A DNA stretch of 64,000 nucleotides, from the NCBI RefSeq assembly GCF_014201885.1, contig NZ_JACHFN010000013.1, positions 31,221-95,220 of the forward strand, read 5' to 3'. Positions 52,772 to 62,073 of this stretch are shown here, one piece after another. Each line of letters starts with the position of its first letter. Position 1 is the stretch's first letter. A program made the translations under genes and the position numbers. The notes under the pieces were generated by a model, which had not been told where the DNA came from, searched no databases, and was given only the letters and a program-made list of their open reading frames with translations. Source of the DNA: Deinococcus budaensis. Lineage in GTDB: Bacteria; Deinococcota; Deinococci; Deinococcales; Deinococcaceae.

Positions 52772-54019
52772 ATGACCACCTTCTCCTTTGCCCATATCGC
52801 CGACCTGCACCTCGACACTCCGTTCTCCGGGCTGGCCAGCCTCAACGACGACCTCGCGGCGCGCCTGAAAAACGCGTCCCTGGACGCCTGGGACCGCGTG
52901 GTCCAGGGCTGCCTGGACCACGGCGTCGATTTCGTGGTCATCGCGGGCGACGTCTATGACTCGGATACCGCCAGTGTCCGGGCGCAGCTGCGCTTCAAGC
53001 GGGGACTGGCACGCCTCAGCGATGCGGGCATTCCGGTGATGGTCGTGCACGGCAACCACGACCCCAACGGCGGGCGCTACTCGGCCATCGAGCGCTGGCC
53101 GGAGCAGGTGACTGTCTTCGGGACGCGCGAGGTCACGCATGTGGAGATCCGCCGGGGGGGCGACCTGCTGGCGGTGGTCAGCGGCATCAGTTTTCCGGAG
53201 CGCCACGTGCAGGAGAACTTGGCCCGGCGTTTCGCGCGCTCGGAGCATTCGGCCTACCATGTGGCCGTCCTGCACACCAACGTGGACGGGGACACCGCCC
53301 ACGGGGTCTACGCGCCGTGCACGCTGCAGGACCTGGTCGACAGCCGTTACGACTACTGGGCGCTGGGCCACATCCATGCCCGGCGTGTGCTCAGGGACCA
53401 TGCTCCTGCCGTCGTCTACCCGGGGAACACGCAGGCCCGGCACCCGAACGAGACGGGCCCCAAGGGATTTGCGCTGGTGCAGGTCAGAGACGGCACCGCC
53501 CAGGTGAACTGGGTGGAGACGGACAGCTGGCGCTTTGGCGTCGTGGGCTGCGACATCACGGAGCTGACCTCCCTGGACCAGGTCGAAGAGCAGGTGTCGG
53601 CGGCCGCCGCCCGCCTGGCGAGCGAGCGTCCGATGGTGCTGCGCGCTCAGCTCACCGGCGGCGGCGTGCTGCACCGTGACCTTCACCGGGCCGGCACCGT
53701 CACCTCCCTGTTGGACGCGCTGCGTGACCGGGCGTCCACGGACCTGTGGTGGGATGACGTCCAGGTGCAGACACGTCCCGCCTTCGACCGTCAGCAGCGC
53801 TTGCAGGGGGAGGATTTCATCGCGGACCTGCTGAACCAGGCTGAACGGGCGGACGCCCACGCCGCGGTCGGCGAACTGGTCGAGACGCTGCGTGGGCACC
53901 CGGCCCTGGGTGGGCTGGCCGATGAGCTGGGCCTGGACGCCCTGCTGGCCGATGCCCCGGCTCTTCTGAGGGAGGCCGAGGTCCTGGCCCTGGGCCTGCT
54001 GGAAGGGGAAACAAGATGA
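52772..54019 (+). CDS. SbcD/YhaO-like DNA repair exonuclease subunit
   Basis: 415 aa from the ATG at 52772. Phosphoesterase motifs are complete: FAHIADLHLDTPF, VVIAGDVYD, VVHGNHDPNGG, VAVLHTNVDGD and YWALGHIHAR. A C-terminal capping region (about 240-415) is as in YhaO/SbcD. It should form the nuclease half of a Mre11-Rad50-type complex with the next gene, which it overlaps by 4 nt (ATGA). Its position after TerB-BrxD-Lhr suggests it serves the same locus, although the inverted pseudogene separates the transcripts. Confidence 0.85.
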   Translation: MTTFSFAHIADLHLDTPFSGLASLNDDLAARLKNASLDAWDRVVQGCLDHGVDFVVIAGDVYDSDTASVRAQLRFKRGLARLSDAGIPVMVVHGNHDPNGGRYSAIERWPEQVTVFGTREVTHVEIRRGGDLLAVVSGISFPERHVQENLARRFARSEHSAYHVAVLHTNVDGDTAHGVYAPCTLQDLVDSRYDYWALGHIHARRVLRDHAPAVVYPGNTQARHPNETGPKGFALVQVRDGTAQVNWVETDSWRFGVVGCDITELTSLDQVEEQVSAAAARLASERPMVLRAQLTGGGVLHRDLHRAGTVTSLLDALRDRASTDLWWDDVQVQTRPAFDRQQRLQGEDFIADLLNQAERADAHAAVGELVETLRGHPALGGLADELGLDALLADAPALLREAEVLALGLLEGETR

Positions 54020-57000
54020 TCCGCCTGACACGCGTGCAGGTCGAGACCTACCGTGGTCTGAAGGACCTGGACCTGACCTTTGATGCTCCGGGGGGAGGGT
54101 CCATCACCGTCCTGCTCGGCCCCAACGAAGCGGGCAAATCCACCCTGCTCGACTTCACCCGGGAAGTGCTGTTTGGAAACGGGGCCGTTCGGGGCAGCGT
54201 GACCCTCGAGGCGTCCGGGCGCCGCTACCGGGTTACGGCCTTGGGCCGACGGGTCCGGCAGGTGACCGACCTCACGACGGGTGAGGTGTGTCCTCCAGCC
54301 ACGGCCCGTGAACTCCTGGGGGCCATTGACGAGCAGGTCTTTCGCAATGTCTTCGCCTTCGGGCTGTCCGAGTTGCAGACCCTCTCGAGCCTGACCGCTC
54401 AGGGCATCCAGGAGCGCATCTTCTCGGCGGGTGTGGCCGGGGCAGGCCCCTCGGCCCGCGCGGCGCTGGGGCAGCTGGACCGGGAGGCTTCGGAGTATCT
54501 GCGTCCGAGGGCCCTGTCACGCCTGACCGGTGGGGCGGATGCCTACGCAAAGCTGCGCACGCTGGTGCGGGCCACCCAGCAGGACGCCGCAGAGTACGCT
54601 CCCAAGGTCGCGGAGCTGGCCAGGATCAGGCAGAGCACCCACGACGAGACGGAGGCGCTGGCCCAACTCACCACGCGGCAGGCGAATCTGGAACACCTGC
54701 AACGCCTGTGGCCCCAGTGGGTCGCCCGGCTCGAGGCCGAGGCGCGCCTGAACGAACTGGACGATGTGCCAGCAGGCGTTGAGGCCACGCAGGAGGCCGT
54801 GCGGACGCTGGCGCAGGATGTCCGCGAGTTGGAGGGGCAGCTCGCGGCCCTGGAGGGAGAACTCGCGGCCTTGCCTGAGGCGCGCCCGGAGCTGGTGGCG
54901 GCTGGCCTGGCGCTGGACACCCTGCTGGCAGAACTGGCCGCGCACCGGGAACGGGAGCGCCACGCCGAGGCCCTGGAGGCGGCGCAGCACAGGACGGCTG
55001 CGGCCCTCAATGAACAACGCGTCCAGCTGCCCGAGGGGGTCCAGAGCGCGTCCCTGGGCGCGGCCGACGTCACCCAGCTGCTTCCCCTGGTCGAGGAACA
55101 CGACCGCGCCCTCTCCTCCGCGCTGGCCCGCCAGGAGACCCTGCTGCGCGAAGTGGAAGCGGCCACCCGTGAGATGACCCTGCGTCAGGCCGAACTGGAG
55201 GCCCTGCCCGCCCCGGGCGCGCTGGAGGCCGCACCGGTCACGGCAGACGAGCGCGCCGCACGGGAAGAGGTTCAGGAGGCGCACGACCGTCTGGCGGAGG
55301 CAGAGCGGGAACACCAGGCCCTCGCCCCGGACTCTGCCCTGCTGCCGCATCTGCCGACCCTGCAGCAGGCCGTCGATCAGGCGCCCATCACGGTCCTGGC
55401 CGCCCTGGCCCCTCAACGCAGTGCCCTGGAGCAGCAGCGGGAGGTGCTGCGTCAGAAACTGGCAGAACTCGGACCAGACTGGGACGAGGCGCGCCTGGCT
55501 GCGCTCAGCCCCACAGCGGAGCATGCCTGGCGTGAGAAGGGGCAGGGACATGCCCGCGCCTGGGCCGACACCCAACGGGGGGAAGAGGAAGCCCAGCGCG
55601 CTTTGCAGGCCAGGAATGCCGCGTGCCACGAGGCGGAATTGCGGCTGTCCAGCCTGCCTTCCGGGCCTTCCGCCAGCGACCTGGCCACCCAGGTACAGGG
55701 CCTGCGGGAGCAACTCACGCTCGCCCATGCCGTTCGGGCCCGGCTCCAGGTCGCCGCCGTGCCGGACGCAGTTCCCCTCTCGCCTCCACCCTGGAAGCTG
55801 TGGCTGAGCCTGGCCCTGACCGCGCTGCTCACAGTCGCCGCTTTCATGGCGCATCCCGCTCTGGCACTGATGACGCTCGTAGCCGGGCTGGCCCTCAGCC
55901 TGCTCCAGAAGCCAGCCACTCCTGCGGCAGCGCCCACTCCACCCACCGCCCCCACGGCAGACGTCACGGCGGACCTCACGCGGCTGCAGCTGCCTGCCAA
56001 GGCTGGCCTCGGTGAGGTCGCCGCCCTGGAGAGCCGCCTGACCCTGCAACTGGGGGATCTGGAACGGCAACGAACCGACGCGAACCAGCGGGACGACGCT
56101 GCGCGCGCGCTGCACACCGCCCGTACCCTGGAACAGGAGGCGCAGGCGGCCCTGGACGGGGCGCGTCAGGCCAGCCGGGAGGCGCAGGCGCACTTCGCCA
56201 CCTGGGCTGCGGAGCACCGGTTGCCATTGACGCGCCCGGCCGACCTGGACGCTTTCCTGCTGCGGCTGGCCTCGGCCCGTGACGTGGCCACGCAGGTGGA
56301 GGCCACCCAGGCTGAGGCGCTAGCCCTCGAACGTCAGCAGGCCGCCTTTGTGTGGGCGGCGCAGCAGACCCTGGGCGCGATCGGGCGAACCACCACAGCA
56401 GAGGCGGCTCTCGGCGATCTGCGCCGCGCCCTGACCGACGCCCTGGAAACCAGCCGACTCGCGCAGCGCCAGGAGGACGCAGCGCGGCTGGTGGTCAGCC
56501 GGACGGAAGAACGGCGGCGCGCGCACGCCCGCCTCACGCAACTGCGCCAGGTCCAGGCCCACCGTCATGCGGAGGCTGCCCAGCGGGTGGGCGAGCAGGA
56601 GAAGGGACTTTCGGCCCTGTCGGCCCAGCACAGCGAAGCGAGTCAGGGGCTGGAGGAAGCGCGCCGGGACTGGGAAGCACTGCTCGAAGGCCGCGGCCTG
56701 CCCCCGTCCAGTCCGGCCACGGCACGCGTGATGCTGGAACAATTGCGCCGCGTAGCGGACATGGCCCAGACCCTGCAGGAGCAAGAGCTGGAACTGAGCC
56801 AGCTGCGGCAGCAGGTGACCACGTACGTCCAGCAGGTCCGCCAGACCCTGACGCCCCTGGGGGGCGGCACAGATATGGCGGCGCTGCAGCAGTCCGTCGC
56901 CTTGGCCCGTGAGGCGGCGGGGCAGGCAGGACAGCGCAGGGCGCTGGAGGTCCAGCTCGCAGGGGTCAGGGAAAAGTGGAACCGCGCGGCTGCGGCGCTC

Positions 57001-58080
57001 TCCGAGACTCTGTCGGCGAGTGGCGCACCGGACGTGGCCACGCTGAACCACTGGGTCGCGGTGAACCAGGAGCGGGCTGACCTGCAGGACGTCATTCGTC
57101 AGGCCGACCGCGAGGTCCACCTCATCGCCGGTCAGGAGGAAGCCCGCTTTCGCAGAGAGCTAGACGCGGCGCAGCCGGGGGCCTGGGGCGAGGAACGGGA
57201 ACGGCTGACCGCTGACCGCGAGCGACTGCAGAAGACCTTGCAAGAAGCCCACGGTCAGGCGGCGCAGCTGCAACTTGAGCTTCGCCACCTCGACGAGTCC
57301 GAACACACCGTGATGATTCAGCTTCGCCTGGAAGCGCAGCGCCAGCAGCTGCGCCTCGACGCCCGGGCCTGGATCGTTCGCCGTCTGGCCACGGTGCTGC
57401 TTGAAACGACCCTCAAGGAGTACGAGCGTACCAAGGGACCGGAAGTGCTCCGGCACGCGTCGGAGGTCTTCGGGCAGATCACCGGTGGGCGCTATGTGGC
57501 CGTTCGTCAACTGGACGGCAACGCCACGTTCCGGGCCATCTCCGACCGCGACGACGTCATCGACGTCGAGCAGCTCAGCCGCGGGACTCAGGAACAGCTG
57601 TACCTCGCCATCCGGCTCGGTCTGGCCCGCACCCTGGGGCAGCGCACTGCTCGCCTGCCCCTGATGATGGACGACGTTCTGGTGAATGCCGATCCGGGCC
57701 GCGCCCGGGCTGTGGCGGCGGCCCTCGCGGAAGTGGCCCGGGACCACCAGATTCTGTACCTCACCTGTCACCCGGCCAATGCTCAGATCTTGCAGGAGAC
57801 CCAGGACAACGTCCGGATCATCGAACTGCCGCGGCTGGGCCGCCACGCCACTTCACCGGCCGGTGGCGAGGACCAGACCGTCCTGGGGGCAGCAGATCCC
57901 GGACTGGATGTGCGGGAATACATGGCCGCGCATCAGGAGCCGGTGCTGATGGCAGATCTGCGGTCCGCTCTCCCCCATCTGTCCGACGAGGACATCCGGC
58001 GTCAACTCACGCTGCTTGAGCGCAACCAGAGTCTGATCAAGACCGGGCAACGGAAGGGCACGCGCTACGCCCTGGCCTGA
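54016..58080 (+). CDS. SbcC/YhaN-like SMC-type ATPase with C-terminal winged helix
   Basis: 1354 aa. The N-terminal lobe has YRGLKDLDLTF and Walker A LLGPNEAGKSTLLDF (about 36). Long Ala/Glu/Gln-rich coiled coils are broken near 595-632 by two hydrophobic stretches (LWLSLALTALLTVAAFM, then ALALMTLVAGLALSLL), as in YhaN. The C-terminal lobe has the signature LSRGTQEQLYLAIRLGLA (about 1187) and Walker B LPLMMDDVLVNAD (about 1215). The last 60 residues (LDVREYMAAHQEPVLM, LSDEDIRRQLTLLERNQSL) look like an added winged helix, which is not usual. The partner is the SbcD-like protein. Membrane attachment of the coiled coil is possible. Confidence 0.88.
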   Translation: MIRLTRVQVETYRGLKDLDLTFDAPGGGSITVLLGPNEAGKSTLLDFTREVLFGNGAVRGSVTLEASGRRYRVTALGRRVRQVTDLTTGEVCPPATARELLGAIDEQVFRNVFAFGLSELQTLSSLTAQGIQERIFSAGVAGAGPSARAALGQLDREASEYLRPRALSRLTGGADAYAKLRTLVRATQQDAAEYAPKVAELARIRQSTHDETEALAQLTTRQANLEHLQRLWPQWVARLEAEARLNELDDVPAGVEATQEAVRTLAQDVRELEGQLAALEGELAALPEARPELVAAGLALDTLLAELAAHRERERHAEALEAAQHRTAAALNEQRVQLPEGVQSASLGAADVTQLLPLVEEHDRALSSALARQETLLREVEAATREMTLRQAELEALPAPGALEAAPVTADERAAREEVQEAHDRLAEAEREHQALAPDSALLPHLPTLQQAVDQAPITVLAALAPQRSALEQQREVLRQKLAELGPDWDEARLAALSPTAEHAWREKGQGHARAWADTQRGEEEAQRALQARNAACHEAELRLSSLPSGPSASDLATQVQGLREQLTLAHAVRARLQVAAVPDAVPLSPPPWKLWLSLALTALLTVAAFMAHPALALMTLVAGLALSLLQKPATPAAAPTPPTAPTADVTADLTRLQLPAKAGLGEVAALESRLTLQLGDLERQRTDANQRDDAARALHTARTLEQEAQAALDGARQASREAQAHFATWAAEHRLPLTRPADLDAFLLRLASARDVATQVEATQAEALALERQQAAFVWAAQQTLGAIGRTTTAEAALGDLRRALTDALETSRLAQRQEDAARLVVSRTEERRRAHARLTQLRQVQAHRHAEAAQRVGEQEKGLSALSAQHSEASQGLEEARRDWEALLEGRGLPPSSPATARVMLEQLRRVADMAQTLQEQELELSQLRQQVTTYVQQVRQTLTPLGGGTDMAALQQSVALAREAAGQAGQRRALEVQLAGVREKWNRAAAALSETLSASGAPDVATLNHWVAVNQERADLQDVIRQADREVHLIAGQEEARFRRELDAAQPGAWGEERERLTADRERLQKTLQEAHGQAAQLQLELRHLDESEHTVMIQLRLEAQRQQLRLDARAWIVRRLATVLLETTLKEYERTKGPEVLRHASEVFGQITGGRYVAVRQLDGNATFRAISDRDDVIDVEQLSRGTQEQLYLAIRLGLARTLGQRTARLPLMMDDVLVNADPGRARAVAAALAEVARDHQILYLTCHPANAQILQETQDNVRIIELPRLGRHATSPAGGEDQTVLGAADPGLDVREYMAAHQEPVLMADLRSALPHLSDEDIRRQLTLLERNQSLIKTGQRKGTRYALA

Positions 58081-58128
58081 CCTCCCACGGTCACCATTCA
58101 GGCCCACAGACCTTACAGACCAAGTCAG

Positions 58129-58156
58129 CGCGCCAGAGGTTTTACACCCTGGCGCG
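58129..58156. terminator. hairpin between convergent genes
   Basis: CGCGCCAG (58129-58136) pairs with CTGGCGCG (58149-58156) across a short T-rich loop. It lies between the stops of the YhaN-like gene and the convergent helicase. The T-run is weak. Confidence 0.5.
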
Positions 58157-58210
58157 TTCTGGAGTCATCGCCCGTGACCGACCCCGGCCTGACGAAACGG
58201 ATATCCGCGG

Positions 58211-60892
58211 TTACCCGGCCGCTCCTTCCACGGTATCCGGAATCAATTCACCCTGTTCGAGGTCATACCATCCCATCTCGCTAATTCCCGGAATGAACTG
58301 GACACCTTCCACAGCAACGACCGTCAGGTGCGTCTCCCAGCTGTTGTCCGTGGCCAGCCGGCCCTTGTACTGCAGGCCAGCGCGCGGGCTGTAGTACACC
58401 TGCTGAATCGACATCTCGCGGTTGGCGTGCAGCAGGCAGATGCCCTTGGACCCTTCCAGGATGACGCGTACCCGGTCCTCAGGCTGCGGCTCCTGGGACG
58501 CGTGGCTCAACCAGGTGAGGGGAGTGGCCCGGACGCTGACCTCCTGCTGAAGGTGACGCAGGAGGGCCAGCGTCTCCAGGACGGCGGCCCGGTCGTCGCA
58601 GTCTCCCAGGTTCATGGCATTTTCCGCGAGGGCACAGGCATGCCCGAAGACGGCCTCCAGAACGCCCGGGGACAACAGTTTGGAGGAAAGCCGGAGGCTG
58701 CCGTAGGTCTGGTCATAGATGACGATCATCGCGTCACCCTTGGTGAGACCCGGCCGTTCCACACGCAACTTATCGGTCGTGACCCCAATATCGCGACTCT
58801 CGAAGGGCACGGCCATCCGGAATCCTTCCAGGAGATACTCCGCCGCCTTGCTGCGGGGCACGTCTCCCTGGAGAGCCGGGTGATGGAGGACCACGCCCGT
58901 GCTGTAGAAGTTCCGGGCGAAGCGGTTGTGCTGAAAGTAGATCCCCGTCTCATGCGCGTCGAGTGGGTACGAGCAGTTGAAGGTGTTGGGTCCGCGACGT
59001 TCGGCAAAGCCGATCACCGTCTCGCTGATCATGACGTTGCAGTCGATGGCCGTGAAGCTCCCGCGCCCCTCGGCCTGGTGAATGCTGTCGAGGTCGAGGT
59101 TGGGAAAGGCGAGCGTGGGCAGGCAAACGGGCTGCGTGGAGAAGCGGCGCTCAGGTCGGGCCTGGATGGTACGGGACAGGGGATTGACGCGGGTGACCCG
59201 GTACGCCCGGGTCGCATAGAGATAGACGGCTCCGGGATACGCTTCCCGCATCACCTGACCGTAGGAGAGCGTTCCCAGCTCCAGAGGGCCGTTGCCCTGC
59301 CGCACCTCGACCTTGTAGCTGGTCTCCACATCACGCAGTGGGAAGGCGTGGTTGGGGTTTTCCCCAGCCTGTGCCCGGAGGGGTTGGAGGGCGGCGGGAA
59401 GCGTCCCGGTCCGCTCCTGTTCAATCACCTCCAGGAAGCCCGCGGGCCACTGGACAGGGCTCACGAAGTCAGTGTCCGTGTCCCGGTTCAGCGCCGTGAG
59501 GAGAGCGTCGTGTTCCCCGCCTCGCCGGGCCAGGCACAGCGCATGGATACACTGGATGTTCGCGTTTTCCAGATACAGGGTGCTGGCCGCCAGCGGACGG
59601 TCCAGCAGCCGCTGCGGCTCCTCGAACATCACCCCGTCACTGGGACTTCCGCTGTGAAGGATCAGCACCCGACCCGGTTTGCGCCGCCCCACCCGGCCGA
59701 TGCGCTGATGCAGGGAGGTGGTCGACAGGGGCACCCCCAGAAGCACCACCGCATCGAGATGGGGGATGTCCATGCCGAGTTCCAGGGCGCTGGTCGAGAT
59801 GACGCCGTCAAGTTGACCGCGCTCGAGCCGGGTTTGAATCTCCGTCCGGTCACGTGCCTCGTAGCCACTGCGGTAGGGAAGAACGCTGAGATGGGCCAGG
59901 GGCGACTGGTCCAGTGGATTCCCCTCCTCACCCGTCTCCTCGTCCTCCTGCTCCGGCTTGCGGGCCATGATGCTGGCCAGGTTCTCGGTCTGTTTGCGTG
60001 AGTCGCTGAAACAGAGGAACTTCTCGCCACGCTCGGCCAGGTGGTGCAGCAGGTGTGACGTCCCTGTCAGCAGATCACGGGCCTCATCGGTCTGCGAAAG
60101 GAAATGCAGGCTCACCGGCTGACGCGGCGACCCGTCCCGGTCAGGGCCGATGATGGTGAAGTCATGCCCGGTCAGGAGCCGCAGGTGTTCGGCAGGGTCG
60201 GCGATGGTGGCCGAGGCACAGACGTACTGCAGACGTTTGCGGGTCAGCATCTTGGAGGCGTGCTCGAAGCGGCGCAGCAGATAGGCAGCGTTACTCCCGA
60301 AGACCCCGGTGAAGGTGTGGACCTCGTCCGCGATGATCAGCCGTGTGTCCCGAATGAAGCGGCGCACCGCCTTGCGTCCGAGGTTGCTCAGCAGCCAGGC
60401 GTGCATGACATCAGGCGTCATGATCACGACCCGGCAGGTCATCAGCAACTGCTCCCGCTGAGAGGTGGGTACCTGACCGTCAATGCGTCCCACCGGAGCA
60501 TGAATGCCCGCCGCCGCCAGCGCCGTACGCCAGCGGCTCTCCTGCTCGGCTCCCAGTGCCTTTTGCGGGTACAGCACGAGGACGCGGGTCTCCTCCAGGG
60601 CACTCAGGGCCTCCATCGCCGCCAGATGGAAACACAGGGTCTTCCCGCTGGCGGTCCCGGTAGTCACGGCAAAATGCTTGAAAGCGACGGCACAGCGAGC
60701 GGCGTCTGCCTGATGCTGGTAGATGCCTCCCGGATGGGTCACCCGCAGATACTGCTGGACCTCAGTGCCACACGGAACGTCACTCAACGGCACCAGGCGG
60801 GCCGGTCGACTGGGCAGGTGGATGACGTGCTCTTCACGCCACTGGGCGATCCCAGGGCTGGGAAGGCGGGAGTCGGCAGGCAAGGTGGTCAT
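58211..60892 (-). CDS. DEAD/H helicase, DUF1998/MrfA-like
   Basis: 893 aa from the ATG at 60892, chosen for AAGGAG 6 nt upstream; the longer frame to 61027 adds no sensible sequence. Helicase motifs: VTTGTASGKTLCFHLAA (about 79), VLYPQKALGAEQ, IMTPDVMHAWLL, LIIADEVHTFTGVFG (about 187), CASATIADP, LCFSDSRKQTENLAS, STSALELGMDIPHLDAVV and QRIGRVGRRKPG (about 398). The C-terminal half resembles MrfA/Hrq1-type DUF1998 proteins, yet I see no four-Cys metal cluster there. It faces the SbcDC-like pair and may belong to the same defence or repair locus. Confidence 0.85.
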   Translation of the reverse strand: MTTLPADSRLPSPGIAQWREEHVIHLPSRPARLVPLSDVPCGTEVQQYLRVTHPGGIYQHQADAARCAVAFKHFAVTTGTASGKTLCFHLAAMEALSALEETRVLVLYPQKALGAEQESRWRTALAAAGIHAPVGRIDGQVPTSQREQLLMTCRVVIMTPDVMHAWLLSNLGRKAVRRFIRDTRLIIADEVHTFTGVFGSNAAYLLRRFEHASKMLTRKRLQYVCASATIADPAEHLRLLTGHDFTIIGPDRDGSPRQPVSLHFLSQTDEARDLLTGTSHLLHHLAERGEKFLCFSDSRKQTENLASIMARKPEQEDEETGEEGNPLDQSPLAHLSVLPYRSGYEARDRTEIQTRLERGQLDGVISTSALELGMDIPHLDAVVLLGVPLSTTSLHQRIGRVGRRKPGRVLILHSGSPSDGVMFEEPQRLLDRPLAASTLYLENANIQCIHALCLARRGGEHDALLTALNRDTDTDFVSPVQWPAGFLEVIEQERTGTLPAALQPLRAQAGENPNHAFPLRDVETSYKVEVRQGNGPLELGTLSYGQVMREAYPGAVYLYATRAYRVTRVNPLSRTIQARPERRFSTQPVCLPTLAFPNLDLDSIHQAEGRGSFTAIDCNVMISETVIGFAERRGPNTFNCSYPLDAHETGIYFQHNRFARNFYSTGVVLHHPALQGDVPRSKAAEYLLEGFRMAVPFESRDIGVTTDKLRVERPGLTKGDAMIVIYDQTYGSLRLSSKLLSPGVLEAVFGHACALAENAMNLGDCDDRAAVLETLALLRHLQQEVSVRATPLTWLSHASQEPQPEDRVRVILEGSKGICLLHANREMSIQQVYYSPRAGLQYKGRLATDNSWETHLTVVAVEGVQFIPGISEMGWYDLEQGELIPDTVEGAAG

Positions 60893-61284
60893 GGGGAACT
60901 CCTTGGAGGCAACAGCTTGAACGGTGGGGAGCGGACGCAGGCGCCTGGTAACCCAGGGCCTAGCAGCGGACTTGATCGGAAGATAGATCTGAGGTCCGTC
61001 ACAGGTTGACAACTTTGCGGAGGTCACACCACGTCAACCCATGACGTCAGGAAAGAGCGGGACAACGCTCTCCACCTCTGAAGTCATTCCCCCTGCCGAC
61101 ACGGCATGCGGATTCATGTCATCAGCACACGGCCTCCGGAGCGCTTCAGACAGCCGAGCCGGACAGCCAACGGGTACTTATCAGACTCAGGCTGCTGCTC
61201 TGAACAGGCAGGCGAGCCGAAACGTCTGGATGCAGGCTCAGGCCGCACATAACGTTATGTGCAACTCCGCTAAGCTGGCCTGAC
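60893..61284. promoter_or_regulatory. parA promoter region with 18-bp palindrome (parS or operator candidate)
   Basis: GCACATAACGTTATGTGC (61245-61262) is a perfect 18-bp palindrome. TAAGCT (61271-61276) lies 8 nt before the parA ATG, and the palindrome covers its spacer/-35 zone. This fits either autoregulation of parAB or a ParB-binding centromere site. The remainder of the 390-bp gap has no gene. Confidence 0.55.
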
Positions 61285-62073
61285 ATGACGACCTACACGT
61301 TCTTCAATCATGCGGGCGGCGTCGGCAAAACGTCTGCCACGCGTGATTTCGGGTATGAACTTGCCTCTCGCGGCCACCGGGTTCTGCTGGTGGACTTCGA
61401 TCCCCAGGGCAACCTGACTTCCTTCCTCGGTGCGGACAAGTGGAAGCTCAGTCCCGAATCGACCCTCCTCGCCGCCCTGCTGGAAGACGATCCCAGCGCG
61501 GTGATCAGCCGCCTCCCGGAGACGATAGAGATTCACGGCCTGGACCTCTATCCCGCCACCATCGATCTCGCCATCGCCGAGGCGCAGTTGCTGGCCAAGA
61601 TGGGCCGGGAGCGGCGGCTGAGCAATATCCTTTCCCAGTTGCCCCGTTCCTACGACTATGTCCTGGTGGATTCTCCGCCCAGCCTGGGGACCCTGACGGT
61701 CAATGCGCTTGTGGCTGCCGACGCCCTGATCACGCCGGTGGCCACCCGTTTCAAGGCCATTGACGGCCTGCCCGGTCTCACCCGGATGGTCAGCGAGTTG
61801 CGGTGGGTCAAACCCAGCCTGGGCTTCGCCGCATTCCTCCCCACCATGTATGACCAGCGCAACCGGCACGACACGGAGGTTCTCGAGACGATCCGGGAAC
61901 AACTTGAGTCACTGGCACCCGTGCTGCCTGCGGTCCGCTACCGTGCAGCCGACCACAACGATGCCAGCATGAATGGGCAGCCCATCCAGATCTACAAACC
62001 CGGTAGTGAGGCGGCGAGGGACATGGCGCAGGCCGTCTCTACCTTTCTCGCTCTGAAGGGGGGTACCCAGTGA
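61285..62073 (+). CDS. parA: ParA-family partition ATPase
   Basis: 262 aa, the small type without an N-terminal HTH. Walker A reads [18 protein letters not shown]; the usual signature Lys of the KGGVGKT motif is Ala here, a variant I associate with Deinococcus and some cyanobacterial ParA-like proteins. Walker A' is [17 protein letters not shown] and Walker [12 protein letters not shown], followed by [16 protein letters not shown]. It should position plasmid copies with ParB, whose GTG start overlaps the stop (GTGA). Without an HTH of its own, repression of the operon would fall to ParB or another regulator. Confidence 0.9.
   Translation: MTTYTFFNHAGGVGKTSATRDFGYELASRGHRVLLVDFDPQGNLTSFLGADKWKLSPESTLLAALLEDDPSAVISRLPETIEIHGLDLYPATIDLAIAEAQLLAKMGRERRLSNILSQLPRSYDYVLVDSPPSLGTLTVNALVAADALITPVATRFKAIDGLPGLTRMVSELRWVKPSLGFAAFLPTMYDQRNRHDTEVLETIREQLESLAPVLPAVRYRAADHNDASMNGQPIQIYKPGSEAARDMAQAVSTFLALKGGTQ

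Noticed and set aside
61245..61262. DdrO radiation-response motif
   Set aside because: The half-sites CATAA and TTATG are in the opposite order to the TTATG...CATAA consensus, and the spacing differs.
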